From an uncultured Bryobacterales bacterium (GTDB lineage Bacteria; Acidobacteriota; Terriglobia; Bryobacterales; UBA6623): a DNA stretch of 64,000 bases. Below, piece by piece: positions 1 to 7,645 of this stretch. Every line of letters starts with the position of its first letter. Position 1 is the first letter of the stretch. A model generated the notes under the pieces. That model was not told where the DNA came from, did not search any database, and was given only the letters and a program-made list of their open reading frames with translations. Location of the stretch: assembly GCA_958295955.1 (NCBI GenBank), contig OY282420.1:1812435-1876434 (forward strand), read 5' to 3'. A program made the translations under genes and the position numbers.

Positions 1-2
1 TG

Positions 3-692
3 TACTGTTTCCGCTGCTTGATTGCAGAAGATGCGCCGTACAATGCCGGCCTGATGCGGCCGGTTACGGTGGTGACGCGCGCAGGCACGGTGTGCGCTGC
101 ACGTTTGCCGGCAAGCGTGGCGGCGGGCAACGTCGAAACCTCGCAGCGGATCGCGGATGTCGTCATGGGAGCGCTGCAGCAAGCCGACCCCGCAAGCGTG
201 CCCGCGGCCTCCTCGGGAACCATGAACAACGTCAGTCTGGGCGGCATCGATCCCCTTTCGGGAGCGCCGTTCGCCTATTACGAGACGATCGCCGGCGGGA
301 TGGGCGCGCGGCCGACGGCCGACGGCCTGGACGCCGTCCACACCAACATGACGAATAGCCTGAATACTCCGATCGAGGCCCTTGAGCACCAGTATCCGCT
401 GCGGGTCACCCGCTATTCGAAGCGGCCGGGCAGCGGTGGGACGGGGAAGCACCGCGGCGGGCACGGCGTGATCCGCGAAATCGAGTTTTTGGCCGGCGCC
501 GAGGTTACGCTGCTCTCCGAAAGGCGCGAGCGCCGGCCCTACGGCGTTGCCGGCGGAGGACCGGGAAAGCCCGGCCGCAATACCCTGAACGGTTCCGTCG
601 TCGCCGCGAAGGGCAGCTTCCAGGTCAAGCCCGGAGACCGCATGAAAATCGAAACGCCGGGCGGGGGCGGTTACTTTTCGAGCAAAAAGTGA
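3..692 (+). CDS. Hydantoinase B / 5-oxoprolinase family protein, C-terminal part
   Basis: The reading frame is open to the left edge, so the gene starts outside the window and only the last ~229 codons are present. The visible protein has the hydantoinase-B signature: a segment reading RCLIAEDAPYNAGLMRP, an NNVSLGG stretch, THNT-type residues (TNMTNSLNTPIEALE), and the glycine-rich GGTGKHRGGHG and TPGGGGY ends. Family members (HyuB, acetone carboxylase and oxoprolinase subunits) carry out ATP-dependent ring opening or carboxylation together with a HyuA partner. No HyuA is visible here, so the substrate cannot be named. The 3' end overlaps the convergent carbamoyltransferase gene by 22 bp. Confidence 0.88.
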   Translation, partial: YCFRCLIAEDAPYNAGLMRPVTVVTRAGTVCAARLPASVAAGNVETSQRIADVVMGALQQADPASVPAASSGTMNNVSLGGIDPLSGAPFAYYETIAGGMGARPTADGLDAVHTNMTNSLNTPIEALEHQYPLRVTRYSKRPGSGGTGKHRGGHGVIREIEFLAGAEVTLLSERRERRPYGVAGGGPGKPGRNTLNGSVVAAKGSFQVKPGDRMKIETPGGGGYFSSKK

Positions 693-2248
693 CCGACGAA
701 CATCGCGTCGATGCCCGAGGCGTAGAAGCTGCGCACGGCCGCGCGGGGATCGTTGACCAGCGGTTCGCCGAAAAGGTTGAACGAAGTGTTGTAGAGCACC
801 GGCAGTCCGCTGACGCGGCCGGCTTGCTGCAGCAACTCCCAATAGAGCCGGTTGTCCGCTTTGCGCACGACGTGAACGCGAATGCGCTCGCCGTCGAGCA
901 ACGCCGCCTCGAATGTTTTCTTGTGGTTCGGTTTCACGCGGCTCACGGTAGCCAGATACCGCGCGGCAGGGCTGGTGTGGAAATATTCGTCCGCGGCCTC
1001 TTCCGGCACGGACGCTGCAAATTTGCGGAACTGCTCGCGCCGTTTGATATAGACGTTCAGGTTCTCGGTCGAGTACGGATTCAGCGGCGAGGCCAGGATG
1101 CTGCGGTTGCCGAGCGCGCGCGGCCCGAACTCGGTGCGGCCCTGAAACCAGGCCAGAATCTGATTGTCGGCCAAACGCCGGACCGCATCGTCGACGAGTT
1201 CCGTGTCGGTCATCAGGTAGCGCAGCCGGAGCTTGCAATTTTCCAATACCTGCTTGATCTCCTCGCTGTTGAAACTCGGCCCCAGGAAAAGGTTCTCCAG
1301 CGGGGCGCGCTCGCTGCGCTTGAGCACCTTGTGCCAGGCGTGGTAGGCGCTGCCGACGGCCGTGCCCGCGTTGCCCGCGGCCGGCTGCACGAATACCTCG
1401 CCGAAACGTCCGCTCGTTTCCAACGCTTCGATCAGCATGGCGTTCATCGCCAGGCCGCCGGCGAGGCAAAGCCGCTCGGCCTCGCCGGCCAGTCGGATCA
1501 CGGCGTCCGCGACCGCGGCCTGAACGCCGGCGGCCAAGTCGCGCTGCAGCTTGGCGTCGATATTCCGGCCGGGCTCGACCCCGACCGCGCGGTAGAATTT
1601 TTCGCTGAAGCCGCCTTGCGTCGGCCGCGCGGTGTCGAAATAGCTTCGATCGAGCCTGGGCAGCGCCGCTTCCGCGCCGCCGAGAATCTCGGAGAACAGG
1701 CCGGCAAACCGCGGCTCGCCGGATAGCGACAGCCACTGCAGCTTTTGCTCTTCGCCGTCTGCCGCGAATCCCGCCAACTCGGTCACCCGGCTGTAAAGGG
1801 CGGCGGGGGAGTCCGGCGCGTAAAGCTCTTCCACGACGTCGAGTTGCGCTCCGTTGCCTGCCCATACCGCGCCGCAGCGCATATCGCCGCGGCGGTCGAT
1901 GGTCAGTACGCGGGCGCTTTCGTATGGCGAGGCAAAAAATGCGCTGGCGGCGTGCGCGTCGTGATGATCGATGACGACCATGCGCGCTTTCGGAAAAAGC
2001 GATTTCAGATGGAAATGAAACGAGTTGTCCGCGCCGGCCGCCAGCGGCCGCGAGAGGGCCGCGATATCGACGTCGGCGGCGGTCGCCGAACCTGCCGCCA
2101 GGCAAGAGCCGATCGCCCGTTCGGGCAATCCGCCGCGGTGCGCCTGGCGCGCGAGCTTCTCTTCCTCGACCGCCGCTATCAGGCGTCCGTCGCGCATGAG
2201 CGCAGCGGCTCCGTCGTGCAGCCAGCCGCCAATTCCGAGTATCAGCAT
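671..2248 (-). CDS. Carbamoyltransferase (NodU/CmcH family)
   Basis: The 525-residue protein begins with the family N-terminus ILGIGGWLHDGAAALMRDG and continues with AAVEEEKLARQAHRGG, the DHHDAHAASAFFASP metal-binding motif, a GGLAMNA segment and the C-terminal WFQGRTEFGPRALGNRSIL motif. NodU/CmcH/TobZ enzymes transfer a carbamoyl group from carbamoyl phosphate through a carbamoyl-adenylate to a hydroxyl group of a sugar or antibiotic. At 525 residues it is somewhat shorter than many members. It lies 20 bp downstream of gltX and is probably co-transcribed with it. The acceptor is unknown. The carAB genes at 53-57 kb could supply carbamoyl phosphate. Confidence 0.9.
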   Translation of the reverse strand: MLILGIGGWLHDGAAALMRDGRLIAAVEEEKLARQAHRGGLPERAIGSCLAAGSATAADVDIAALSRPLAAGADNSFHFHLKSLFPKARMVVIDHHDAHAASAFFASPYESARVLTIDRRGDMRCGAVWAGNGAQLDVVEELYAPDSPAALYSRVTELAGFAADGEEQKLQWLSLSGEPRFAGLFSEILGGAEAALPRLDRSYFDTARPTQGGFSEKFYRAVGVEPGRNIDAKLQRDLAAGVQAAVADAVIRLAGEAERLCLAGGLAMNAMLIEALETSGRFGEVFVQPAAGNAGTAVGSAYHAWHKVLKRSERAPLENLFLGPSFNSEEIKQVLENCKLRLRYLMTDTELVDDAVRRLADNQILAWFQGRTEFGPRALGNRSILASPLNPYSTENLNVYIKRREQFRKFAASVPEEAADEYFHTSPAARYLATVSRVKPNHKKTFEAALLDGERIRVHVVRKADNRLYWELLQQAGRVSGLPVLYNTSFNLFGEPLVNDPRAAVRSFYASGIDAMFVGHFLLEK

Positions 2249-2268
2249 GTTTTGTCCGAATCGAAAAT

Positions 2269-3714
2269 TTACACGCCCGCGAGGCGCTCCAGAACCCGTT
2301 CTCTACCGATCAGCGTAAAAACCTTGAAAGCGCTCGGTCCGACGGACTGTCCGGTCAGCGCGGCGCGGGCGCCGTTGATCAACAGTCCCGGCTTGACTCC
2401 GCGTTCCGCGGCGAGCGAGCGGAGCGCCGCTTCGACCGATTGCTCAGAGAAATCGTCGACTGCTTCCAGACGCTTGCCTAACTCGCGCAAGCCTTCGCGG
2501 GCGCCTTGCTTGTCGAGATTGGCTGCGGCTTTCGCTTCCAGATCGAAAGCGTCCATGAAGTAGGCTTTGCCGCGCAGCGCAAAGTCGGTCGTCAGCGTGA
2601 AGCGGGAACGGAGCGCATCCACGACGGCGGTCAGCCGGTCCCGCCTGCCGGCCTCGTATTCGGGCGTCCACCAACCGCAGCGCTTGATCTCGGTCTCGAC
2701 GCGGGGCAACAGTTGTTCGACGGGCATGGAGCGCAGGTGCTGCGCATTCAGCCAAAGAGCTTTGGGGTCGGCCCAATTTTGCGCGGACGATTCGTCGAAC
2801 TGCACGACGGCATTGGCGCGCAGAACCCCGTCCGTCTTGAAAAGCGAGACCAGCTCGTCCACCGACAGCACTTCGCGGTTGTCCTTGGGAGACCACCCCA
2901 ACAGGCTGAGGTAGTTGACGAACGCGGACGGCAGAAAGCCTTTGTCCCGATAGGTCGTGACGCTGACTATGGGGCCGTGCTTGCGCTTGGAGAGCTTCGA
3001 CCCGTCGGGACCGAGCAACAGCGGAAGATGGCCGAACCGCGGCAACTCGCGGCCCAGCGCCTCGAAAATCAGGACGTGCTTGTAAGTGTTCGACAAATGA
3101 TCCTGGCCGCGGATCACGTGGGTGATCCCCAAGTCGCAGTCGTCGACCGTGGACGCCAGATGATAGGTCGGGTCGCCGTTGGCGCGGGCCAGCGCGAAAT
3201 CCTCGATGTCGGCGAATTTCCGAAACTGCTTCTTGAAAATCGAATCCTTGAAGAAAACGCCGTTGCCGCGCTCGCGCGGCACGCGGAAACGCACGACGAA
3301 CCGCTCTCCGGAGGCGGCGCGGCGGTCGCTCTCTTCTTTTGAAAGCTCGCGCATTCCGGGGTTGCAGAGCCAAGCGGCGCGGGTTCCCGCGGAGCTTTCT
3401 TGCGGCGCGGCGTCCTGCGGAGTGAAGTCACGGTAAGCCGCGCCTTTGGCCAGCAAGGCCGCCGCCGCCTCGCGGTGCATGCGCTTCCGCCCGGACTGGT
3501 AGTGCCGCTCGTCCCAGGGCAACTCCAACCAGGCGAGGCCCTCGAGGATCGAGCGCAGCGATTCTTCGCTGCTGCGTTCGGCGTCGGTGTCGTCGATCCG
3601 CAGCACCGTCCGCCCGCCGGTGGAGCGCGCGAACAGCCAGTTGAAGATATAGGTGCGCGCGCCGCCTATGTGCAGAAATCCCGTTGGAGAAGGGGCGAAT
3701 CGAACGCGGTTCAT
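2269..3714 (-). CDS. gltX: Glutamyl-tRNA synthetase
   Basis: The 481-residue class I aminoacyl-tRNA synthetase attaches glutamate to tRNA-Glu. It begins RVRFAPSPTGFLHIGGART, which contains the HIGH-type motif (HIGG). The KMSKS-type motif appears as KLSKRKHG. The RGQDHLSNTYKH and FGHLPLLLGPDGSKLSK segments are typical of bacterial GltX, and the C-terminal helical anticodon-binding region is present. Length is normal for the family. It is followed by the carbamoyltransferase gene after 20 bp. An 86-bp gap upstream contains a GAGCCCG/CGGGCTC hairpin (loop GTACTT). Confidence 0.97.
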   Translation of the reverse strand: MNRVRFAPSPTGFLHIGGARTYIFNWLFARSTGGRTVLRIDDTDAERSSEESLRSILEGLAWLELPWDERHYQSGRKRMHREAAAALLAKGAAYRDFTPQDAAPQESSAGTRAAWLCNPGMRELSKEESDRRAASGERFVVRFRVPRERGNGVFFKDSIFKKQFRKFADIEDFALARANGDPTYHLASTVDDCDLGITHVIRGQDHLSNTYKHVLIFEALGRELPRFGHLPLLLGPDGSKLSKRKHGPIVSVTTYRDKGFLPSAFVNYLSLLGWSPKDNREVLSVDELVSLFKTDGVLRANAVVQFDESSAQNWADPKALWLNAQHLRSMPVEQLLPRVETEIKRCGWWTPEYEAGRRDRLTAVVDALRSRFTLTTDFALRGKAYFMDAFDLEAKAAANLDKQGAREGLRELGKRLEAVDDFSEQSVEAALRSLAAERGVKPGLLINGARAALTGQSVGPSAFKVFTLIGRERVLERLAGV

Positions 3715-3800
3715 GGGCGGTCGGGGGCCGAGCCCGGTACTTCGGGCTCAACGGCCAGTATAACGAGATCGGCCGGGGAAGGGCGGCGGGGCTGCGCCGG

Positions 3801-4832
3801 CTATTCCGGGACGATTACGATTTTGCCGAACTGCTTCTTGTCTTCGAGATACTCGTGAGCCCCGCGCACGTCGCTCAGCGGAAAGACGCGGTCGATGACG
3901 GGCCGCAGCAAACCGCGCTCGAAGAAGCGCAGCACCTCGTAGAGTTCGCCCATCGTGCCCATGAATGAGCCGTTCAGGCTGAGGTGCTTGGCGAAAAGCC
4001 GCCCCAGGTTGAGCGGCGTCTCGAAACCGGTTGTCGCCCCGCAGGTGACCAGCCGGCCGTGGTGCGCGAGCGAAGCGACGGAATGCTCGAACGTGGCCGC
4101 GCCGACGTGCTCGAACACGATGTCGACGCCGCGGCGTCCGGTGATCTTGCGCACCTCGTCTTTGATCGACTGCTTGTAGTGGTCGATCACGTGGTCGGCG
4201 CCGAGTTCCTTGGCTTTCGCCAGCTTCGCCTCGCCGCCGGCGGTGGCGATCACGCGGCAGTGAAAGAGCTTGGCGATCTGGATTGCCGCAATGCCGACGC
4301 CGCTGGACCCGCCGATGATCAAAACGTCTTCGAGCATCTTGACGTTGGCGATGCCGACGAGCATGTGCCACGCCGTCAGGAAAACCAAGGGCACGGACGC
4401 GGCTTGCGCATAGCCGAGACCGCCGGGGATGGGCAGCGCGTTCGCTTCCGGAATCGCTACGTATTCAGCGTTAAGTCCTTGGCAGCCGTAGCCGAAAAGC
4501 GCGTAATCGGGAGCCCAATTGTCGCGGCCGCACGCCGTCTCGTAGCTTGCGCTCAGCGTGCGCCCCGGGGCGACGAGAACCTTGTCGCCCACCTTCGCGC
4601 GCGTACACAAGTCGCCGACAGCAACAATCTCGCCGGCCGCGTCGCTGCCGAGCGCCCAAGGGAAATCGAGCTTCAAGCCGCGCAGTCCGCCGCGGACCCA
4701 CAAATCGAGGTGATTGAGCGAGCAGGCGCCTACGCGCAGCACAACCTCGTTGCCTTTCGGCTTCGGTTCGGGGGCATCCTCGTAACGCAGCACATCGGGG
4801 CCGCCGGTCTCGTAAATACGAGAGACTTTCAT
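3801..4832 (-). CDS. MDR-family NAD(P)H-dependent alcohol dehydrogenase/quinone reductase
   Basis: The 343-residue medium-chain dehydrogenase/reductase has an N-terminal GroES-like domain (YETGGPDVLRYEDAPEPKP) and a Rossmann domain with IGGSSGVGIAAIQIAK. The catalytic-zinc GHE motif is replaced by GSDAAGE, and the four-cysteine structural-zinc lobe is not evident. This favours a zinc-independent or zinc-poor quinone/enone reductase over a classical alcohol dehydrogenase. Substrate cannot be predicted. It is divergent from tatA with a ~157-bp gap and lies 86 bp upstream of gltX on the same strand. Confidence 0.88.
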   Translation of the reverse strand: MKVSRIYETGGPDVLRYEDAPEPKPKGNEVVLRVGACSLNHLDLWVRGGLRGLKLDFPWALGSDAAGEIVAVGDLCTRAKVGDKVLVAPGRTLSASYETACGRDNWAPDYALFGYGCQGLNAEYVAIPEANALPIPGGLGYAQAASVPLVFLTAWHMLVGIANVKMLEDVLIIGGSSGVGIAAIQIAKLFHCRVIATAGGEAKLAKAKELGADHVIDHYKQSIKDEVRKITGRRGVDIVFEHVGAATFEHSVASLAHHGRLVTCGATTGFETPLNLGRLFAKHLSLNGSFMGTMGELYEVLRFFERGLLRPVIDRVFPLSDVRGAHEYLEDKKQFGKIVIVPE

Positions 4833-4989
4833 GGATTCGCTGTCTCCTTCCTTGCAATCCCCGATTATAGTGTGTTCCGGCTTGCGTCGAGCGCTCGCTC
4901 GACTCGGTTGACCCTCGTTCCAAAGCGTAGCTATGATCAGATTAGCGGCTTCGCCGCCATGCGGGACCGTTGAAGGTAGGTGTCAAGGC

Positions 4990-5520
4990 ATGGGCCCTCT
5001 CGGAATGGGCGAAATCATCGTCATCTTCATCTTGGCCTTGTTGATTTTCGGGCCGAAGAAGCTGCCCGAGCTCGGGAAGACTTTCGGCAAGGGCATGGCC
5101 GAGTTCAAGCGCGCCTCGAATGAGTTGAAATCGACGTTTCAGCGCGAGATGGATACCATCGAGCGGGAGACCAAGGAAGTCAAAACCTTGGCAAGCGACG
5201 TGAGCAAGGACATCGACACGTCCTATTACGACGACGGCGAAGAAGATTACTATGACGCCTACGATTACGACGGCGGAAACGGCGCCAAGGCGTCAGGGAA
5301 CTCGGCTTCGGCGAACGGCGCCGCGGCTGAAACCGATGCGGCCGGCGAAGCATCCTCCGACCAAGCCTCCTCCAGCACGGAAGCTTCCGACAGCGCGGCG
5401 GCCGCCGCGGCTGAAACACCGAGCGAAGACAGCTCAAGCGCCGGCGACGCCGAAGCCGCCGAGGTCCCCGTTGCAGCGGTCGGCGCCGACGTCGGGGACT
5501 CGAAGCCGAAAACGGCGTAG
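4990..5520 (+). CDS. tatA: Sec-independent protein translocase TatA
   Basis: The ATG at 4990 gives a 176-residue protein that starts MGPLGMGEIIVIFILALLIF. This is one short membrane helix followed by the FGPKKLPELGKTFGKG hinge and amphipathic helix that define TatA/TatB. A possible purine-rich ribosome site (GAAGGTAGG) lies just upstream. The first ~75 residues are canonical. The remaining ~100 are an Ala/Ser/Asp/Glu-rich, low-complexity acidic tail with an Asp/Tyr cluster (YYDDGEEDYYDAYDYD), longer than usual. TatA forms the pore that exports folded proteins. Several Tat substrates are encoded in this window (32362..33654 and 58407..59351). tatC follows directly. No separate tatB is present. 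Confidence 0.94.
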   Translation: MGPLGMGEIIVIFILALLIFGPKKLPELGKTFGKGMAEFKRASNELKSTFQREMDTIERETKEVKTLASDVSKDIDTSYYDDGEEDYYDAYDYDGGNGAKASGNSASANGAAAETDAAGEASSDQASSSTEASDSAAAAAAETPSEDSSSAGDAEAAEVPVAAVGADVGDSKPKTA

Positions 5521-5587
5521 GAGCTTTCCCGGTCACGCCGCCCGGCCGATTGGCCGCCCGCAGCGGCCGTAAGAGTTGTATCGTTCG

Positions 5588-6769
5588 ATGAATCCTGAAG
5601 ACAAAGACCCGCAGGACGAGAATCCCAACGGCGAGCCCGGTCCGCGGCCGGACGGGGAGGAATCCCCCGCCGAAGCGCCGCGGCCGTCCGCCGGGGAATC
5701 GTCAGCGACCTACTACGACGATCCCTATCACGACGAATCCGACTACGAGCGCGACGATCCTTACGCCGCCGGGGAGCAGCCGGCGCAAAAGAGCGAGAAG
5801 CCGGCCGGCGATTCTCAGTCCGCAACGGCCGACCCGCCTCCGCCGCCGAAGCCGCCGGCCGAAGCGGATGAGGATGACGAAGAAGAGGGCATGGCGCGCA
5901 TGTCGTTCATGGACCACCTGGGCGAGTTGCGTACGCGCATCCTCCGCTCCCTGGGAGGGTTGCTTGTCGTTTATCTGCTCTGCCTGACCTTCGCCAAAGA
6001 TCTTTTGCAGTTCGTGCTCGTCCCTTTCTACGCGGCGACGGAGTCGATGAGGGGGCCGACCGGCGAAGCTCTCAGGATCGTCAACATACGGCCTCTGGAG
6101 CAGTTTCAGGTCATTTACATCAAAGTGCCGTTGATCGCAGCGGTTTTTCTGGCCGCGCCCTGGCTGATGTACCAGGCGTGGCGCTTCATCGCCCCGGGAC
6201 TCTACAAGCGCGAGCGGCGCTGGGCCGTGCCGTTCATCTTCTCGACCGCGGCGCTGTTCATCATGGGCGGCGCTTTCTGCTATTTCGTGGCGTTGCGCGT
6301 AACGCTTCAGTTTCTGCTGACCATCGGCATCGACCAGATCGAACCCTATATTTCAGTCAGCGAATACCTGGACACGTTCATCATCCTGGAGCTCGGACTG
6401 GCGTTGGTTTTCCAACTGCCGGTGCTGATCTTTTTCTTTACCCTGATGCGCTTGACCACGCCGCGGTTCCTGTTGCGCAACGTGCGCTACGCCATCCTGA
6501 TCATGTTCGTCATCGCGGCGATCATCACGCCCACGGGCGATCCGTTCACGATGACGCTCTTCGCCGGACCGATGATCCTGCTGTACTTCGTCGGCATCGG
6601 CGCAAGCTGGCTGCTGACTCTCAAACGCGAGGGGCAGGCGGTTCCGTGGTTCCGCATCGTCTTGGCGGTATTGGCGTTCTTCGGCGTTATTGGCGGAATC
6701 GTCTATTACATGTACGCCAACATGGGCTACCGGTTCGTTGCCGACTTCCCCTGGTTCGTCGGGCCGTAG
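5588..6769 (+). CDS. tatC: Sec-independent protein translocase TatC, with acidic N-terminal extension
   Basis: The ATG at 5588 is preferred over an in-frame TTG at 5576. The 393-residue protein has a ~100-residue hydrophilic, Pro/Glu/Asp-rich N-terminus. The conserved TatC start MSFMDHLGELRTRI and six membrane segments follow. TatC motifs are visible: the FxxPLxxxY-type region, FVALRVTLQFLL, YISVSEYLDTFIILELGLAL, VFQLPVLIFF and ITPTGDPFTMTLFAGPMILLY. TatC recognises twin-arginine signal peptides. The extension is unusual, since most TatC proteins start within a few residues of the DHL(G/R)ELR motif. It resembles the acidic tail of the adjacent TatA in composition. Confidence 0.95.
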   Translation: MNPEDKDPQDENPNGEPGPRPDGEESPAEAPRPSAGESSATYYDDPYHDESDYERDDPYAAGEQPAQKSEKPAGDSQSATADPPPPPKPPAEADEDDEEEGMARMSFMDHLGELRTRILRSLGGLLVVYLLCLTFAKDLLQFVLVPFYAATESMRGPTGEALRIVNIRPLEQFQVIYIKVPLIAAVFLAAPWLMYQAWRFIAPGLYKRERRWAVPFIFSTAALFIMGGAFCYFVALRVTLQFLLTIGIDQIEPYISVSEYLDTFIILELGLALVFQLPVLIFFFTLMRLTTPRFLLRNVRYAILIMFVIAAIITPTGDPFTMTLFAGPMILLYFVGIGASWLLTLKREGQAVPWFRIVLAVLAFFGVIGGIVYYMYANMGYRFVADFPWFVGP

Positions 6770-6792
6770 GAGCGGCGGCGCACAATCCGGCA

Positions 6793-7200
6793 ATGGCGGA
6801 ACTGAAAACAAAGCCGAACCGGGCCGACGTCGGCAAGTTCATCGACTCGATCGCAGACGCGGGGAAGCGCCGGGACAGCCGCGCCTTGCTCGCAATGATG
6901 CAGGAAATCACCGGGGCGAAGCCCAGGATGTGGGGAGCGAGCATCGTCGGCTTCGGGACCTACCGTTACCGCTATGCAAGCGGGCGCGAGGGGGATTGGT
7001 TCGTTACCGGGTTCTCACCGCGCAAGCAGGCTTTGACCGTTTACTTGATGTGCGACGTTTCCACGCAGCAGCCGCTGCTCGACAAGCTGGGGAAATACAA
7101 GATCGGCAAGTCATGCCTTTACATCAAGAAGTTGGCGGACATCGACGAGGCCGTTCTGCGCCAACTGATCGCGCGGCGCCGGGCCGAGCAAGCGCCCTGA
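6793..7200 (+). CDS. DUF1801 (YdhG-like) protein
   Basis: The ATG at 6793, 23 bp after tatC, gives a 135-residue soluble protein. It has the DUF1801 pattern: a helical N-terminus (VGKFIDSIADAGKRRDSRAL), then MMQEITGAKPRMWGASIVGFG, RYRYASGREGDWFVTGFSPR and KSCLYIKKLADIDEAVLRQL. Biochemical function of the family is not established. Its closeness to tatC suggests co-transcription, but a link to export is only inferred. Intergenic repeat copy A lies downstream. Confidence 0.85.
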   Translation: MAELKTKPNRADVGKFIDSIADAGKRRDSRALLAMMQEITGAKPRMWGASIVGFGTYRYRYASGREGDWFVTGFSPRKQALTVYLMCDVSTQQPLLDKLGKYKIGKSCLYIKKLADIDEAVLRQLIARRRAEQAP

Positions 7201-7283
7201 CCGTACGCGGACAGTTGGTTTGCGATCTTCGGTCTTTGGGTTTGGGCGCGGGGCTTGGCCGCTATGCACAGGACCGCGGCGGC

Positions 7284-7330
7284 GCGGTCTTGCTATCCGC
7301 CATTCACTATCCACCGGGCGCACAGCGGCC
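7284..7330 (+). repeat. Dispersed intergenic repeat, copy A
   Basis: This copy reads GCGGTCTTGCTATCCGCC, then a TTCACTATCCACC segment, then the GC-rich GCACAGCGGCC end. It matches four further copies at 10449, 19289, 20861 and 23151, either directly or as the reverse complement. Shared parts are the GGTCTTGCT(N)TCC block and a GC-rich hairpin end. It lies between the DUF1801 gene and a degenerate coiled-coil gene. Confidence 0.7.
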
Positions 7331-7349
7331 CCTCCCTCGCCGTGCTGCG

Positions 7350-7583
7350 CTGAAAGCCGCGCCCGACGACAAGCTGCTCTTCGACGCCTTGCGTGAAGCC
7401 GGGGTATCGGAGGACCGGTCATATGCCGCCGTGCAGGAGGCACGCATCATGGCCGGCCATAACGTCACCGCTGCGATCGACGCTTTGCGCGTCGAGTTGA
7501 ACGCCAAGATCGACGCCCGGAAAGACGCCGTCGGAAGCGAGCTTCGAACAACGCGTTGGATGCCGAGTCAATCTCGGCAGTAA
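7350..7583 (+). pseudogene. Remnant of a small DUF1640-like coiled-coil gene
   Basis: An open frame of ~77 codons reads KAAPDDKLLFDALREAGVSE followed by RSYAAVQEARIMAGHNVTAA and a heptad-rich stretch ending ELRTTRWM. This resembles the family of small bacterial coiled-coil proteins that carry a C-terminal membrane helix after an ELR-x-RWM-type segment (DUF1640-like). Here no ATG or ribosome site is visible at the 5' end, the frame simply starts after repeat copy A, and the expected membrane helix is missing because the frame ends in PSQSRQ. It is called a decayed fragment. A short expressed peptide cannot be excluded. Confidence 0.4.
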
Positions 7584-7645
7584 TCAATACGGCAGACCTT
7601 CATTGGAGAGCAAACCGCGGGCAAAACGCTACAATCGGCAAATCC

